The notes under the pieces are model-generated. The model did not search any database and was not told the DNA's origin. It worked only from the letters and a program-made list of their open reading frames with translations. The position numbers were made by a program, and so were the translations under genes. From NCBI GenBank assembly GCA_031393505.1, contig JANMVX010000162.1, positions 1 to 25,737 on the forward strand: a DNA stretch of 25,737 nucleotides, in the 5' to 3' direction. The stretch comes from JANYHF01 sp031393505 (GTDB lineage Bacteria > Pseudomonadota > Alphaproteobacteria > Rhizobiales > Hyphomicrobiaceae). Of this stretch, positions 16,115-24,191 are shown one piece after another (the stretch's first letter is position 1; each line of letters starts with the position of its first letter).

Positions 16115-16117
16115 CAA

Positions 16118-16181
16118 GGGGCGAGCAGCGCTCGCCCTGGACCCGCACACACGCTGCACGAGGGCGAGCGCTGCTCGCCCC
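16118..16181. terminator. nested palindromes between convergent operons (possible bidirectional terminator)
   Basis: Two GC-rich 21-bp arms, 16118-16138 and 16161-16181, are exact reverse complements separated by 22 bp. Each arm is itself a hairpin: GGGCGAGC-agc-GCTCGCCC and GGGCGAGC-gct-GCTCGCCC. The pair sits four bases after the korB stop and 25 bp from the stop of the convergent tip-adhesin gene. There is no T-run on either side, so intrinsic termination is not certain; a REP-like repeat that protects mRNA ends is the alternative. Confidence 0.55.
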
Positions 16182-16206
16182 CACACAATTGGCGGGGCAA
16201 TCCATC

Positions 16207-17178
16207 CTACAGCAACGGATCGACGATGACCTGTAGTGCGCTTCGATAGGTCGCCGACTGCAGACGAAGTCCGGGAACGAGGTTGACCTGGACCGTCACT
16301 GGAATGTTGCTGCCCGACGACGACAGTTTGGTCAGCGACGTGCTGCTGACCGCGGTGGCGCCCGCTGTCGTTAGCGATGCCGAGGCTCCAGGAATGCTCG
16401 CCTGAGCGTGAAAATCGATCAGGTTGTCGAAACCGGCCAAAGCCAATCGCGCAGGCGTGGGGGCCATAGCCGAACTGGTCACCCGGATCTTGGCAGCGGC
16501 ATTGCAATTGATGAGAAACGATGTGCTCTTGGGCGCTCCCAACGGCAGTCCAGCGGTGATGTCGGACGTGAAATCCAGGCTTACGCTGCCTGACGCTGTC
16601 AGGTCGCAGCTCTGGGCCACCGTGGCGGTGAGTTTGAGACCGGCGTTGGAATCCAGAACGGCGGTCCCGCCCGCAGTGTTGTAGCCGTGAACCTTTAGCT
16701 GATCGGTATAGGCGCCCGTCGGCGGCAGGCCGTTGGGCGCTTGCGGCAAGATCGACAGCTTCACTGTTTTTTGCAACACTTTGGTCCCGCTACCTGTGAG
16801 TGTGAACGGGCTGAAGGAAACAAAATTGGACGGTGCCCCGGTCCCAAAATTGATAGCGGCCCCCGAGTCGAACCGCACATCGTAGGGCAAGGCGCCGGAA
16901 CCGGTCGCTTGGGTCATTATCGCGGGCCCTAGCGCCGATGTCCGCTGCAGGTAAATGCCCGCGTCGCACATGCCGCCGCCAGCCGTCAGGGACACCTCGA
17001 AATTTACCGTGATGAATACGGTTTGGGCCAGCGGTACGCCCGTTGCCGTGTAGCCGCCGACATTGATCGTGGCCGGCGATATGGAACTCAGCAGCGACAT
17101 GCGGCACGCCGCTTCGCAGCGGCCAGACAGAAGCACGACCGGCAACAGGTACGTCAGGAGGCGCAGCCAAACGATCAT
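16207..17178 (-). CDS. Csu-type pilus tip adhesin (SCPU domain protein)
   Basis: A 323-residue secreted protein, last gene of the pilus operon. A signal peptide ends at about residue 23 (SGRCEA). Two spore-coat-U (SCPU)-like domains follow. The first (about 24-180) has ISPATINVGGYTATG and the cysteine segment GGGMCDAGIYLQRTS. The second (about 185-323) begins at QSCDLTASGSVSLDF, has LINCNAAAKIRVTSSA, and ends with the pilin-like strand YRSALQVIVDPLL. A two-domain SCPU protein at the operon's 3' end is the arrangement of CsuE, the hydrophobic tip subunit of archaic chaperone-usher pili that mediates attachment to abiotic surfaces. Its ATG overlaps the usher's TGA (ATGA), indicating translational coupling. 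Confidence 0.85.
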   Translation of the reverse strand: MIVWLRLLTYLLPVVLLSGRCEAACRMSLLSSISPATINVGGYTATGVPLAQTVFITVNFEVSLTAGGGMCDAGIYLQRTSALGPAIMTQATGSGALPYDVRFDSGAAINFGTGAPSNFVSFSPFTLTGSGTKVLQKTVKLSILPQAPNGLPPTGAYTDQLKVHGYNTAGGTAVLDSNAGLKLTATVAQSCDLTASGSVSLDFTSDITAGLPLGAPKSTSFLINCNAAAKIRVTSSAMAPTPARLALAGFDNLIDFHAQASIPGASASLTTAGATAVSSTSLTKLSSSGSNIPVTVQVNLVPGLRLQSATYRSALQVIVDPLL

Positions 17179-20156
17179 GAGGTCTTTGCGTCCGATGCGG
17201 CTTGATGCGGCTTCAGGACGCCGGCCTTGAACAGTCCGTTGGCGCCCTTGGGGACCTCGAGAATGAACCGTGACGGTTGAGGATCCGTTGCCATTTCGAT
17301 GATCCAGCGTCCGGGCGCCAAGCCATCGGCGCCGAATTTTCCGGCCGCATTGGTGAAGATCGCCACCTGCTTGGATTTGTCGGCCTCCGACGTTGCCGTG
17401 CCGGTGAGCAATGCGACGGGTGCGTCTTTCACGTCGTGCAGCGTTCCGTAGGCCGAAACCGAATAGGCGGAACCCACCTCAAGCGCATAGCCGGCGCGAT
17501 AGGGCGCCTTCAGATCGAACCCGCCTTTGCCCAGGCTGTACCCCGCCGGAAGATCATCGACATCGACGGGCAGCGTGGTGTTCATATAGGCCGGTAGGTT
17601 CCCCACCAGCGCCGGCCCCCAGCTGTCGGCGAGTGCGCGCGGGTCGTCCTGGTCGCCGATCTTGACCGTCTTGCCGGCGATGGTTTGGTGCGGGGCGATG
17701 ATGGCAAAACCGTTGCCGCGCACAGGCGCCCCGACCGCGACGCGTCCGCCCGCAAAGGCGATCGCCGCGCCCGCCCGCACCGAAGAGCGCTGATCGGCGC
17801 TGGCCAGTGTGCCGGACGATCTGAGGCCGGAGGTATGGCTGACGCGGACTTCTCCGCGATTGCCGGTGTAGCCGATCGAGGCGCCGAGCGCGGCGTCGCC
17901 CGTCTCGCCATAGCGCGAGCTGTCGGCCGAGCCGTCCCAATGCTCATAACCCTTTTGGTCGTTCCAGCTGCCGTTCATGGCGACGTCGTGATGCAGGCTG
18001 TCGTAGCTGCCATTGACGTTGGTTTTCTCATCCGGGCGTATCGTGAATTGAAAGCCGACGCGGACGGCGGGATCGTCCGCCCCCACCGTACCCACGTCAT
18101 GCTGGGGGCCATCGTTGCCGTAGCCGAGCGACAGGCTGCCGCTCATCCAGTCGGTGACCGGCGCGTTGAAACTGAGGTCGAGGCCGTAGCGATCCTTGGC
18201 GACGGTGAGCGGCGAGACCTTGAAGGCGTCGTCATTGCCGATCTGGTAGCGGCCCGAAAGGGACGCCGACAGAGTGTTGGTCAGCGGTACAGAATAGGAT
18301 CCCGAGAAGCGCCAGGAATAAGCCGATTGCGGTCTGAGGATGCCGCTGGCCGTGGCCTGGAATTCGCCCGGCGTGCGGAAGGCGTCGGACCGGTACTCGG
18401 CGGCCAGGCGCAGGGATTCCGGCCTGCCGGTCAGGCCGAAGCTGAGCCCTTCCACATTGTTCAGCTCGTAGGTCGCGGTCCCGGCATAGCCAAAACCGCT
18501 CGCGCTCTGGCTGACCGCGCCCTGCAGGCTGAGGAAGCCGAGCGGCAGGCCCGTCGCCACGCCCGCCCCGCCCAGCAGCACTTTGCTGTCACCCTGAAAG
18601 TTGGCTTCGCCCGTAGTTTGGTCGCTGAGGCCGTAACGGCCGTTCAGGGTGGCGATCCAGTCTTTGGCGAGATAGTCGCGCTCGTTGTCGCGCAGATACG
18701 ACGGCAGGCCCGCGCTGGCGGACCATTCGGCGACACCTTCGGCCAGCAGACTGGAACCCGAAAAGGCGCTGAAATCAAGCGTTCGCTTGCCGCCATTGTC
18801 GTCGCTGATCTTGAGCTGGATGGCGTTGGCACCGGTTTGCAGCGGCAGGTCCTTCAGATTGTAATTGCCCGCGCCCAACTTCAGGTGCTGCACGGACGAT
18901 CCGTTGATCGACACGTCGACGTCCGAGGGCCGCTCGAGCTTGAACGAAGTGCGGCCGGTGGGGCTGGTGGAGGTGTTGGGCGCAAAGATGTGCGGCGCAT
19001 GCTCTATGCGCATACCAAGCAGGTCTGGCTGCGACTGGAAGCCGGCGCCGAACGTGGTGGTGTCGCCGAGCTGGAAGCGCAGTTGCTCGTCCGGAAGGTC
19101 GTAGACCAGCCGCGAGGCGCGCCGCTTCAAGCCGGCGTTGTGATCGGCGGTACAGGTTGCGTCGGCCGGGCACAGGAAGGTGTTGACCTCGCCGTCATAA
19201 CCAAAGTCGTTCTCGGCCACCACATCCCAGAGCCGGAACACCGACTCGGCTTCGAAGTGCAGGCTGGTGCGGGATTGCGATTCGGACGTCTGCCACGCGT
19301 GATCGAGGCCGCCGAACAGGTTGAGATAGCCGGAAACATCTTCGGGTCGCTCGAAGGTGGCGTCGGCGCCGGTCGAGACGTGTCCGAGCAACGACAACTC
19401 CGTGGTCGTCCTTTGGTCCACCTTCGGTTCGAACACCAATTCCATTAGACCGCTGTCGAAACGGAGCGTGAAGCCAGCCGCCGCAAGATCGGCGAGCGCC
19501 AGCATGCCGACCTGATCGGGTAGCGCGGCCAACTTTGCGCGTGCGGAACCGTCGAGCAGTTTTGACAGCGCGTCGACCAGGGCGGTCTTGGCCGCCAGCA
19601 CGGAGCCGTCGGGGTTGATCTTAATGCTGACATCGCCAATGACATTGGAGCCGTCCTTGAGCGGCACCGACATGCCGATGGGTTTGCCCGTGGTGTTGAG
19701 TTGAACCTCGGTTGCCGCAGTTGGTTCGACCTCGACCTCGGCCTCAGCATCAAGCGCCGGGGCTGGTTGAGCCGGCACGGCTTTCGGCAACGCTGGTCTT
19801 GGCTCTGTTTTTGCCATTTGCGCCGGCTTTTGCGCTGGCGCTTTCTCTCTCGGCGCGTTGCCAGCTAGCGCGGGGCCATCTAGCGGCGGCGCGGGCTCCT
19901 CGACCGGAATGATGCTGAGAGCCATCGTCTCGGAGGCGCTGGAGGCATAGGCTTCCAGGCGCGCTGCGTTCACGAAACCCACCAAAGGGTCGGCCTTGTC
20001 CGGCCGCTCCACCACGGTCGTCCAGTCCGATTCCGCCCGCGCTTCCAGATCGACTTGCGGAGCGAAAACGGCCCCCGCAAAGGACGCCGCAAACACACAA
20101 GCGAACAAAATCGCCGGCCGTCGCTTGACGCGACTGCTCGACACCACCCCAGACAC
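17175..20156 (-). CDS. fimbrial outer-membrane usher protein (CsuD-like)
   Basis: A 993-residue usher that threads chaperone-bound pilins through the outer membrane. The GTG start at 20156 is supported by GGAG (mRNA sense) about 7 bases upstream and by an in-frame stop just before it. Residues 1-about 32 are a signal sequence (RRPAILFACVFAASFAGAVF). Residues about 85-148 are rich in Pro, Ala, Lys and Glu, including AEAEVEVEPTAATE, and are unusual for ushers. The N-terminal domain then begins (VQLNTTGKPIGMSVPLKDGS), followed by a long beta-barrel rich in alternating strands, and C-terminal globular domains with VGAPVRGNGFAIIAP, GYSLGKGGFDLKAPYRAGYA and TNAAGKFGADGLAPGRWIIE. The length exceeds the usual 800-850 residues mainly because of the N-terminal extension. 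It follows the chaperone gene by 71 bp. Confidence 0.88.
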   Translation of the reverse strand: MSGVVSSSRVKRRPAILFACVFAASFAGAVFAPQVDLEARAESDWTTVVERPDKADPLVGFVNAARLEAYASSASETMALSIIPVEEPAPPLDGPALAGNAPREKAPAQKPAQMAKTEPRPALPKAVPAQPAPALDAEAEVEVEPTAATEVQLNTTGKPIGMSVPLKDGSNVIGDVSIKINPDGSVLAAKTALVDALSKLLDGSARAKLAALPDQVGMLALADLAAAGFTLRFDSGLMELVFEPKVDQRTTTELSLLGHVSTGADATFERPEDVSGYLNLFGGLDHAWQTSESQSRTSLHFEAESVFRLWDVVAENDFGYDGEVNTFLCPADATCTADHNAGLKRRASRLVYDLPDEQLRFQLGDTTTFGAGFQSQPDLLGMRIEHAPHIFAPNTSTSPTGRTSFKLERPSDVDVSINGSSVQHLKLGAGNYNLKDLPLQTGANAIQLKISDDNGGKRTLDFSAFSGSSLLAEGVAEWSASAGLPSYLRDNERDYLAKDWIATLNGRYGLSDQTTGEANFQGDSKVLLGGAGVATGLPLGFLSLQGAVSQSASGFGYAGTATYELNNVEGLSFGLTGRPESLRLAAEYRSDAFRTPGEFQATASGILRPQSAYSWRFSGSYSVPLTNTLSASLSGRYQIGNDDAFKVSPLTVAKDRYGLDLSFNAPVTDWMSGSLSLGYGNDGPQHDVGTVGADDPAVRVGFQFTIRPDEKTNVNGSYDSLHHDVAMNGSWNDQKGYEHWDGSADSSRYGETGDAALGASIGYTGNRGEVRVSHTSGLRSSGTLASADQRSSVRAGAAIAFAGGRVAVGAPVRGNGFAIIAPHQTIAGKTVKIGDQDDPRALADSWGPALVGNLPAYMNTTLPVDVDDLPAGYSLGKGGFDLKAPYRAGYALEVGSAYSVSAYGTLHDVKDAPVALLTGTATSEADKSKQVAIFTNAAGKFGADGLAPGRWIIEMATDPQPSRFILEVPKGANGLFKAGVLKPHQAASDAKTS

Positions 20157-20227
20157 GCACTACTCCACACACAGGTGCGATCAGTTTTATTTGACTAAAA
20201 CTGTCGCAGACTGTGGTGAAGGATCGG

Positions 20228-20968
20228 CTAGTGTTTTGGACGGTAATCCAGACTAACCTGTAAATTCGTGACGCTGGCTGGCACAATCACCGGCAGAACA
20301 AAGCGGCGGCGCATCCCCGGCTGCACCAGCCCGATGCCGATGGTTTGGCGCAAATCAGCCGAAGTCAACGTCTTGGACCAGCCCTCGCCCGAAAGGTTAA
20401 TGGAACCGTCCGGCAACAGAGCATGCGTGTTGGTCGGATTTTCCACCGTGAGGATAGCGTGCTGCTGACCCTGCTTGTCTTTGGTGATTTTGGTCGAGAC
20501 GATGTTCAGGCTGGGCGTCACGCCGGCGGCCGCCACGTCGATGACGACGCCAAATCCCATGACAATCTGGACGTTGTTCTGCCCCTTGGGCAGTTTCACC
20601 GGCACTTCGGAAACGGTGAACATATAGCTCTTGCCCTTGGCCAGCGCGGGATCGCCAACCCACTGCAGGCGGAACACCTGGGTGGCCCCCGCCGGGATCA
20701 TGGCCTGGGGTGGGAACACCAGGAAGTCTTCACCGGCCGGCGATAATTTGCGGGCGCCTTTGGCGTCAAGCTGCAAACCCTGCAGCGACGTTTCGACGGG
20801 GAGCGGCTTGTCACTGGTGTTGCGCACGGTCACCTGGCCGCGGCTGGCGCTGCCGGCGCTGGTCATCTCGACCTGGACCGGGGAGACGCTCATGGCCTCG
20901 GCGAAGCCGGAAAATGTAAAGGCGTAGACGCAAGCAGCCGCAGCTGCGCAGAGGGTTTTACCCCACAT
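20228..20968 (-). CDS. pilus assembly chaperone (CsuC-like, PapD fold)
   Basis: A 246-residue periplasmic chaperone of the archaic (Csu/sigma) chaperone-usher class. A signal peptide ends near residue 25 (SGFAEA). The first immunoglobulin-like domain has MSVSPVQVEMTSAGSASRGQ, VTVRNTSDKPLPVETSLQ and QAMIPAGATQVFRLQWVGDP; then come YMFTVSEVPVKLPKGQ, which contains the edge strand that donates to pilins, and VQIVMGFGVVIDV. The second domain has TVENPTNTHALLPDGSINL. AAGGA eight bases before the ATG at 20968 supports the start. The gene is between the pilin and usher genes on the same strand. Its substrates are presumably the pilin and tip adhesin encoded beside it. Confidence 0.9.
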   Translation of the reverse strand: MWGKTLCAAAAACVYAFTFSGFAEAMSVSPVQVEMTSAGSASRGQVTVRNTSDKPLPVETSLQGLQLDAKGARKLSPAGEDFLVFPPQAMIPAGATQVFRLQWVGDPALAKGKSYMFTVSEVPVKLPKGQNNVQIVMGFGVVIDVAAAGVTPSLNIVSTKITKDKQGQQHAILTVENPTNTHALLPDGSINLSGEGWSKTLTSADLRQTIGIGLVQPGMRRRFVLPVIVPASVTNLQVSLDYRPKH

Positions 20969-21003
20969 ATAGGTTGTCCTTGAAATGTGAGAGAGCTTTA
21001 CGG

Positions 21004-21033
21004 GGGCGCGCGGAGATCATCTGCCGCGCGCCC
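21004..21033 (-). terminator. strong intra-operon hairpin between pilin and chaperone genes
   Basis: GGGCGCGCGG (21004-21013) and CCGCGCGCCC (21024-21033) form a perfect 10-bp GC stem with a 10-base loop. It lies in the 88-bp gap downstream of the pilin gene and upstream of the chaperone. No T-run follows on the minus strand, so it is more likely a partial terminator or a 3'-end stabiliser of the pilin mRNA, which would let pilin be made in excess of chaperone and usher. The structure is seen; the role is inferred. Confidence 0.6.
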
Positions 21034-21056
21034 GAACGTGTCCGATCAATGACAGA

Positions 21057-21596
21057 TCATTGCGGAGCAATAGTCAATTTCAGAGTATCGGCATAAGTGC
21101 CGGCCGCAAGCGGAAATGTGGTCGAAGCCAACTTCGGACGAATGCTGAAGCCGACGGTATCCTTGGCGCCGGCTGTGCTTGCGACCGGGACATTGTATTC
21201 GGCCCCGCTGGCGCTCGGGGAGACCGTGGTGTCGATGGAGGATGATATGCTGCCGAATGTGGCGATACCCGTGTAGTCGATGACGTCGGTGAAGCCGCCA
21301 GGAAGAATGTCCGTGCCCGTGCGCTTGATGCCGCCGTTGAGCGAAATGACTTGCATGTTGTAGGGTGAGTTACAAGTGACGTCCGGGCCAACAAGGTCGA
21401 GATACGTGGTGTCTACTGTGCCGGCGCCATCAACCGGCACTTTGGCCGTGAGAACGCCCGTACCGCCTGCTGTGATGGTGCAATAGGAATCCACCTTGGC
21501 GGAGATATCGACGTTCTTGACCGCATCCGCGAATGCCAGGGGAGCGCTCAACGCCATAGCCGCCACAACGACAGCAAGTCCCAGAATCTTTTTCAT
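21057..21596 (-). CDS. Csu-type major pilin (SCPU domain protein)
   Basis: A 179-residue secreted subunit. The signal peptide MKKILGLAVVVAAMALSAPL ends near AFA-DA. The mature part has one SCPU-type pilin domain: the N-terminal strand AVKNVDISAKVDSYC, the paired cysteines in SYCTITAGG and DVTCNSPYNMQVI, a glycine-rich middle, and a C-terminal strand AGTYADTLKLTIAPQ of the kind completed by donor-strand exchange. The frame stays open to 21770, but the extension is basic and non-secretory. ATG 21596 is preferred because GGGA lies about six bases upstream; ATG 21602 is the alternative. As first gene of the operon and the only single-domain subunit, it is the probable shaft pilin. No other minor pilins are encoded here, unlike the six-gene Acinetobacter csu locus. 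Confidence 0.85.
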   Translation of the reverse strand: MKKILGLAVVVAAMALSAPLAFADAVKNVDISAKVDSYCTITAGGTGVLTAKVPVDGAGTVDTTYLDLVGPDVTCNSPYNMQVISLNGGIKRTGTDILPGGFTDVIDYTGIATFGSISSSIDTTVSPSASGAEYNVPVASTAGAKDTVGFSIRPKLASTTFPLAAGTYADTLKLTIAPQ

Positions 21597-21602
21597 ACTC
21601 AT

Positions 21603-21926
21603 TCCCACAATTTTACGCGACGGTCTTGGCTTTGCGCCAATCAGCCGTCCAATACTGCCCCAGCCCTTCGGCCATCGGCGCCCACGATGCCGGCGCGTCT
21701 CGAATTGTCCGATGCCGGAATGTGTCCCGCAGGCCCCGCGCCCGCGTTCTTTCCCCCGTACCGGCCCCACATTTCGTGGCCGCGCCTTGAGGGAGAGGAA
21801 ACAATATTCAGCTTAATAATGAGTTAAATTCGCGCACTGGACGCTGGGATCTGACGGGAACTGGTTACGCCACAATAGGCAGTCGTTCTCTCAATTTTAT
21901 GCAAATGCACTTGGTGACGGGTTTGC
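21603..21926. other. intergenic region upstream of the pilus operon
   Basis: A 324-bp stretch without a convincing gene. The half next to the pilin start is very GC-rich. Around 21800-21835 there is an AT-rich patch containing TTAATAATGAGTTAAATT, the only promoter-like zone, so transcription of the pilus operon (minus strand) may begin near it with a long leader. No clear -35/-10 pair or operator could be fixed by eye. Confidence 0.4.
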
Positions 21927-24068
21927 CTATTTCTCCTCGTTCGCCGTGGCGGTCAGCTCTACCTTGTCCAAAATCTTGTCCAGCGCCGCGATGTCTCCCG
22001 CCCCGACCCCCTCCTTGGACCCCGCCGTGACATGCAGCGTCTTGGGATCGGCCAAAAACTTCGCCACGGCGTTGGCAAGTGCCCTTGCGGCGGGTGAGTT
22101 GCCCAACATTGTCGGGATGCCGATGGCTGCGCCAGCGATCAAGGTGCTCTTCATGTCCGCCTCGGACTGGCCGGACTGCTTGGCTTGAGCGGTAATAATC
22201 TTTTCCATCAGGGAGGAATTCTCGACCTTGATCTCTGCCGATTTCACGACGGCGCCGAGTATGGCGGCCTGACGCACGAACTCGTCACCGAAAAAGGCTT
22301 CGCGCGGCACATTGTCGATGGCGCCCGAGACGAACACCTTGCCGAGCCCTTCGCCAGCGAGCGACAAGCCACCGATCGTGAGCTGCTGGGCCGCTTCGTT
22401 CCAACCCGCCTCGATCTTGGAGGAGAGATCAATGGCGTCGATGCCGGCCGAGCGCGCAATTTCGTACTGCGGGTTGTTCGGCGGAAACACAAACTTGAAG
22501 TGGTCAGCCACAAACGACAGTTTGCTCGGAATGCCAGAGGGGCCGAGATCGGGACGTAGGCTGAGCGTTTGCAGCGAGAATTTCACCGGGGTCGGCTCGC
22601 CATCCTGGGCGTCCAGGCCGGGTGGCGCCTGCAAGTTGGCGTCCACGCCCTCGATGCGTATTTCCTCCAGCTTCGGCATTTTCAACTGTTTGAAGTCGGG
22701 CGGCGCAATTTTGCCGTCGGCGTCGGGCGTGGGATGGGCCAGGAAAGTCCCGAAACTGTCGAGGAGATCGTTGAAGTCAAAGCCCTTGAGCGCGAACTTT
22801 CCAAGGTGGAACTTGCCCTGCGGCACGCGAATGTCGAACCCGCCAACGGAAAATTCGCCCACCCGGGCCTTGCCGAAATCCGTAAGCGCTGCGCGTTCCA
22901 GGGCCACAGAGACGGGTTGGCCAGTGGCCTCATCCTTGGCGTCGCCGACACTGAAATCGGTGAGCTCCAGTTTGCCGATCGAGAACGAGCGGTAGAGTTC
23001 CAGGATCGAGCTCATGAATTCGGGCGGCGGCGCTGCGCTCTTGTCGTTCAGCGTGGGCAGGATCTTCATCATGGTCGCGAGGTGCGCTAGCGTTGCCTTG
23101 AAGTCGAAATTGCTGACCTGATATTTGCCCAGATGCACGCTGGCCTTGGGCGCCTTGACGTCAATGCCTTCGATGGTCATGTCGCCAAGGCGGGACTTGG
23201 CATAGTCGGTCATGGCGATGCGTTTCAGCGTCATGGAAAAGGGCTCAGCGCCCAGCAAGGGATCGCCCGTAAAACGCACCGTCAGATTGTTCAGTTCGGC
23301 GCCAGCAACGGAAAAGGCGCCATACACGTCAAATATCGAGGTCATGTAGTCGGCGAAATTTTTCATGTCTTCGGGCGAGAGTTGCTCGCCAGCCTTCGGA
23401 GACTTCGGGATCTTTTTCAAAAGATCGACCATCGATGTGCTGAGCGGGCGTCCCCTGACGTCCTTGGCGCTGGCCAGCCCAACACTGATGTCGAGATTGG
23501 GCAGCGTGATCTTGTAACTGTCGATTGACGTCGCGCCATAGAGCGGCTGCAGCGGCGCATCGAGGGTTTTTGTGGTTTCCGTGATCAGACGCGCGACGGC
23601 CGCCAGATCAATCTTTGAGGCGTGAATGCCGCGGATTTCGGCGCCCATCGCCTTGCCATCTGGCAGCGCTGCGGCCAGCGTTCCCGAAGCGAAATCCAGC
23701 TGTCCAATGGTGCCGTTGACGATGTCAGTCATTTTGCCGTCGCGATAGACCAGCGACTGTTCGATACCGGCGACAGTTTGCCGAAAGTCCAACTCGGGAA
23801 TAACGATGCTCGTCGCCGAGAGCTTCGCAAGCTGGTCGGCGATTGAGCCCGTCCCCTTGCCAGCAAACAGCGCCTTGATCTCCTCCGCACTAAGACTGCC
23901 GTCGGTCACGTCCATATGCTTAATGCTGTAAGTGCCGAGCGCGCTTTCCAGAACCACGCCGTCGACGCCAACGGTCGCGGCGCCAGCAGGAGCGACGAGG
24001 CTTGCTGCGATGACGGCGGCAGCGGCAATGATGTGGTGCATACGGTGCAATCTGTCGCGGAGCAGCAT
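21927..24068 (-). CDS. unrecognised secreted protein with internal repeats
   Basis: A 713-residue protein whose family I do not recognise. The ATG at 24068 is chosen because GAGG lies about five bases upstream and it gives a signal peptide (HHIIAAAAVIAASLVAPAG, cleavage near AGA-AT); the open frame to 24161 is otherwise unremarkable. The mature part contains two related units of roughly 95 residues (about 238-335 and 351-442). Each runs from an FxxYMTSIFDVYGAFS/FMSSILELYRSFS helix through MTLKRIAMTDYAKSRLGDM / VALERAALTDFGKARVGEF to SVHLGKYQVSNFDF / KFHLGKFALKGFDF; a weaker third unit may follow. The pattern of short beta strands suggests a repetitive beta structure. The C-terminus ends with ADPKTLHVTAG and a Glu-rich tail. 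It is probably periplasmic; no partner is obvious besides the downstream pilus operon. Confidence 0.7.
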   Translation of the reverse strand: MLLRDRLHRMHHIIAAAAVIAASLVAPAGAATVGVDGVVLESALGTYSIKHMDVTDGSLSAEEIKALFAGKGTGSIADQLAKLSATSIVIPELDFRQTVAGIEQSLVYRDGKMTDIVNGTIGQLDFASGTLAAALPDGKAMGAEIRGIHASKIDLAAVARLITETTKTLDAPLQPLYGATSIDSYKITLPNLDISVGLASAKDVRGRPLSTSMVDLLKKIPKSPKAGEQLSPEDMKNFADYMTSIFDVYGAFSVAGAELNNLTVRFTGDPLLGAEPFSMTLKRIAMTDYAKSRLGDMTIEGIDVKAPKASVHLGKYQVSNFDFKATLAHLATMMKILPTLNDKSAAPPPEFMSSILELYRSFSIGKLELTDFSVGDAKDEATGQPVSVALERAALTDFGKARVGEFSVGGFDIRVPQGKFHLGKFALKGFDFNDLLDSFGTFLAHPTPDADGKIAPPDFKQLKMPKLEEIRIEGVDANLQAPPGLDAQDGEPTPVKFSLQTLSLRPDLGPSGIPSKLSFVADHFKFVFPPNNPQYEIARSAGIDAIDLSSKIEAGWNEAAQQLTIGGLSLAGEGLGKVFVSGAIDNVPREAFFGDEFVRQAAILGAVVKSAEIKVENSSLMEKIITAQAKQSGQSEADMKSTLIAGAAIGIPTMLGNSPAARALANAVAKFLADPKTLHVTAGSKEGVGAGDIAALDKILDKVELTATANEEK

Positions 24069-24191
24069 GGCAGCCTCGAAAGTTCGGATGGTCGTTGCGT
24101 CGAATCGGTAGCAGGGCCAGCCCGACAAATCCTCGGGCACATGAGGTTGCCCACAAGCCAATGGCTCAAACGTGTCGGCGTTCTCATCAGT

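Noticed and set aside
17685..19448. Long plus-strand open frame (587 codons) opposite the usher
   Set aside because: GC-rich codon bias of the usher keeps the antisense frame open; the peptide is Arg/Ala/Gly-rich with no domain or signal.
21613..21804. Small minus-strand frame upstream of the pilin
   Set aside because: 63 residues, Arg-rich with no recognised motif and no good ribosome site; probably leader sequence.
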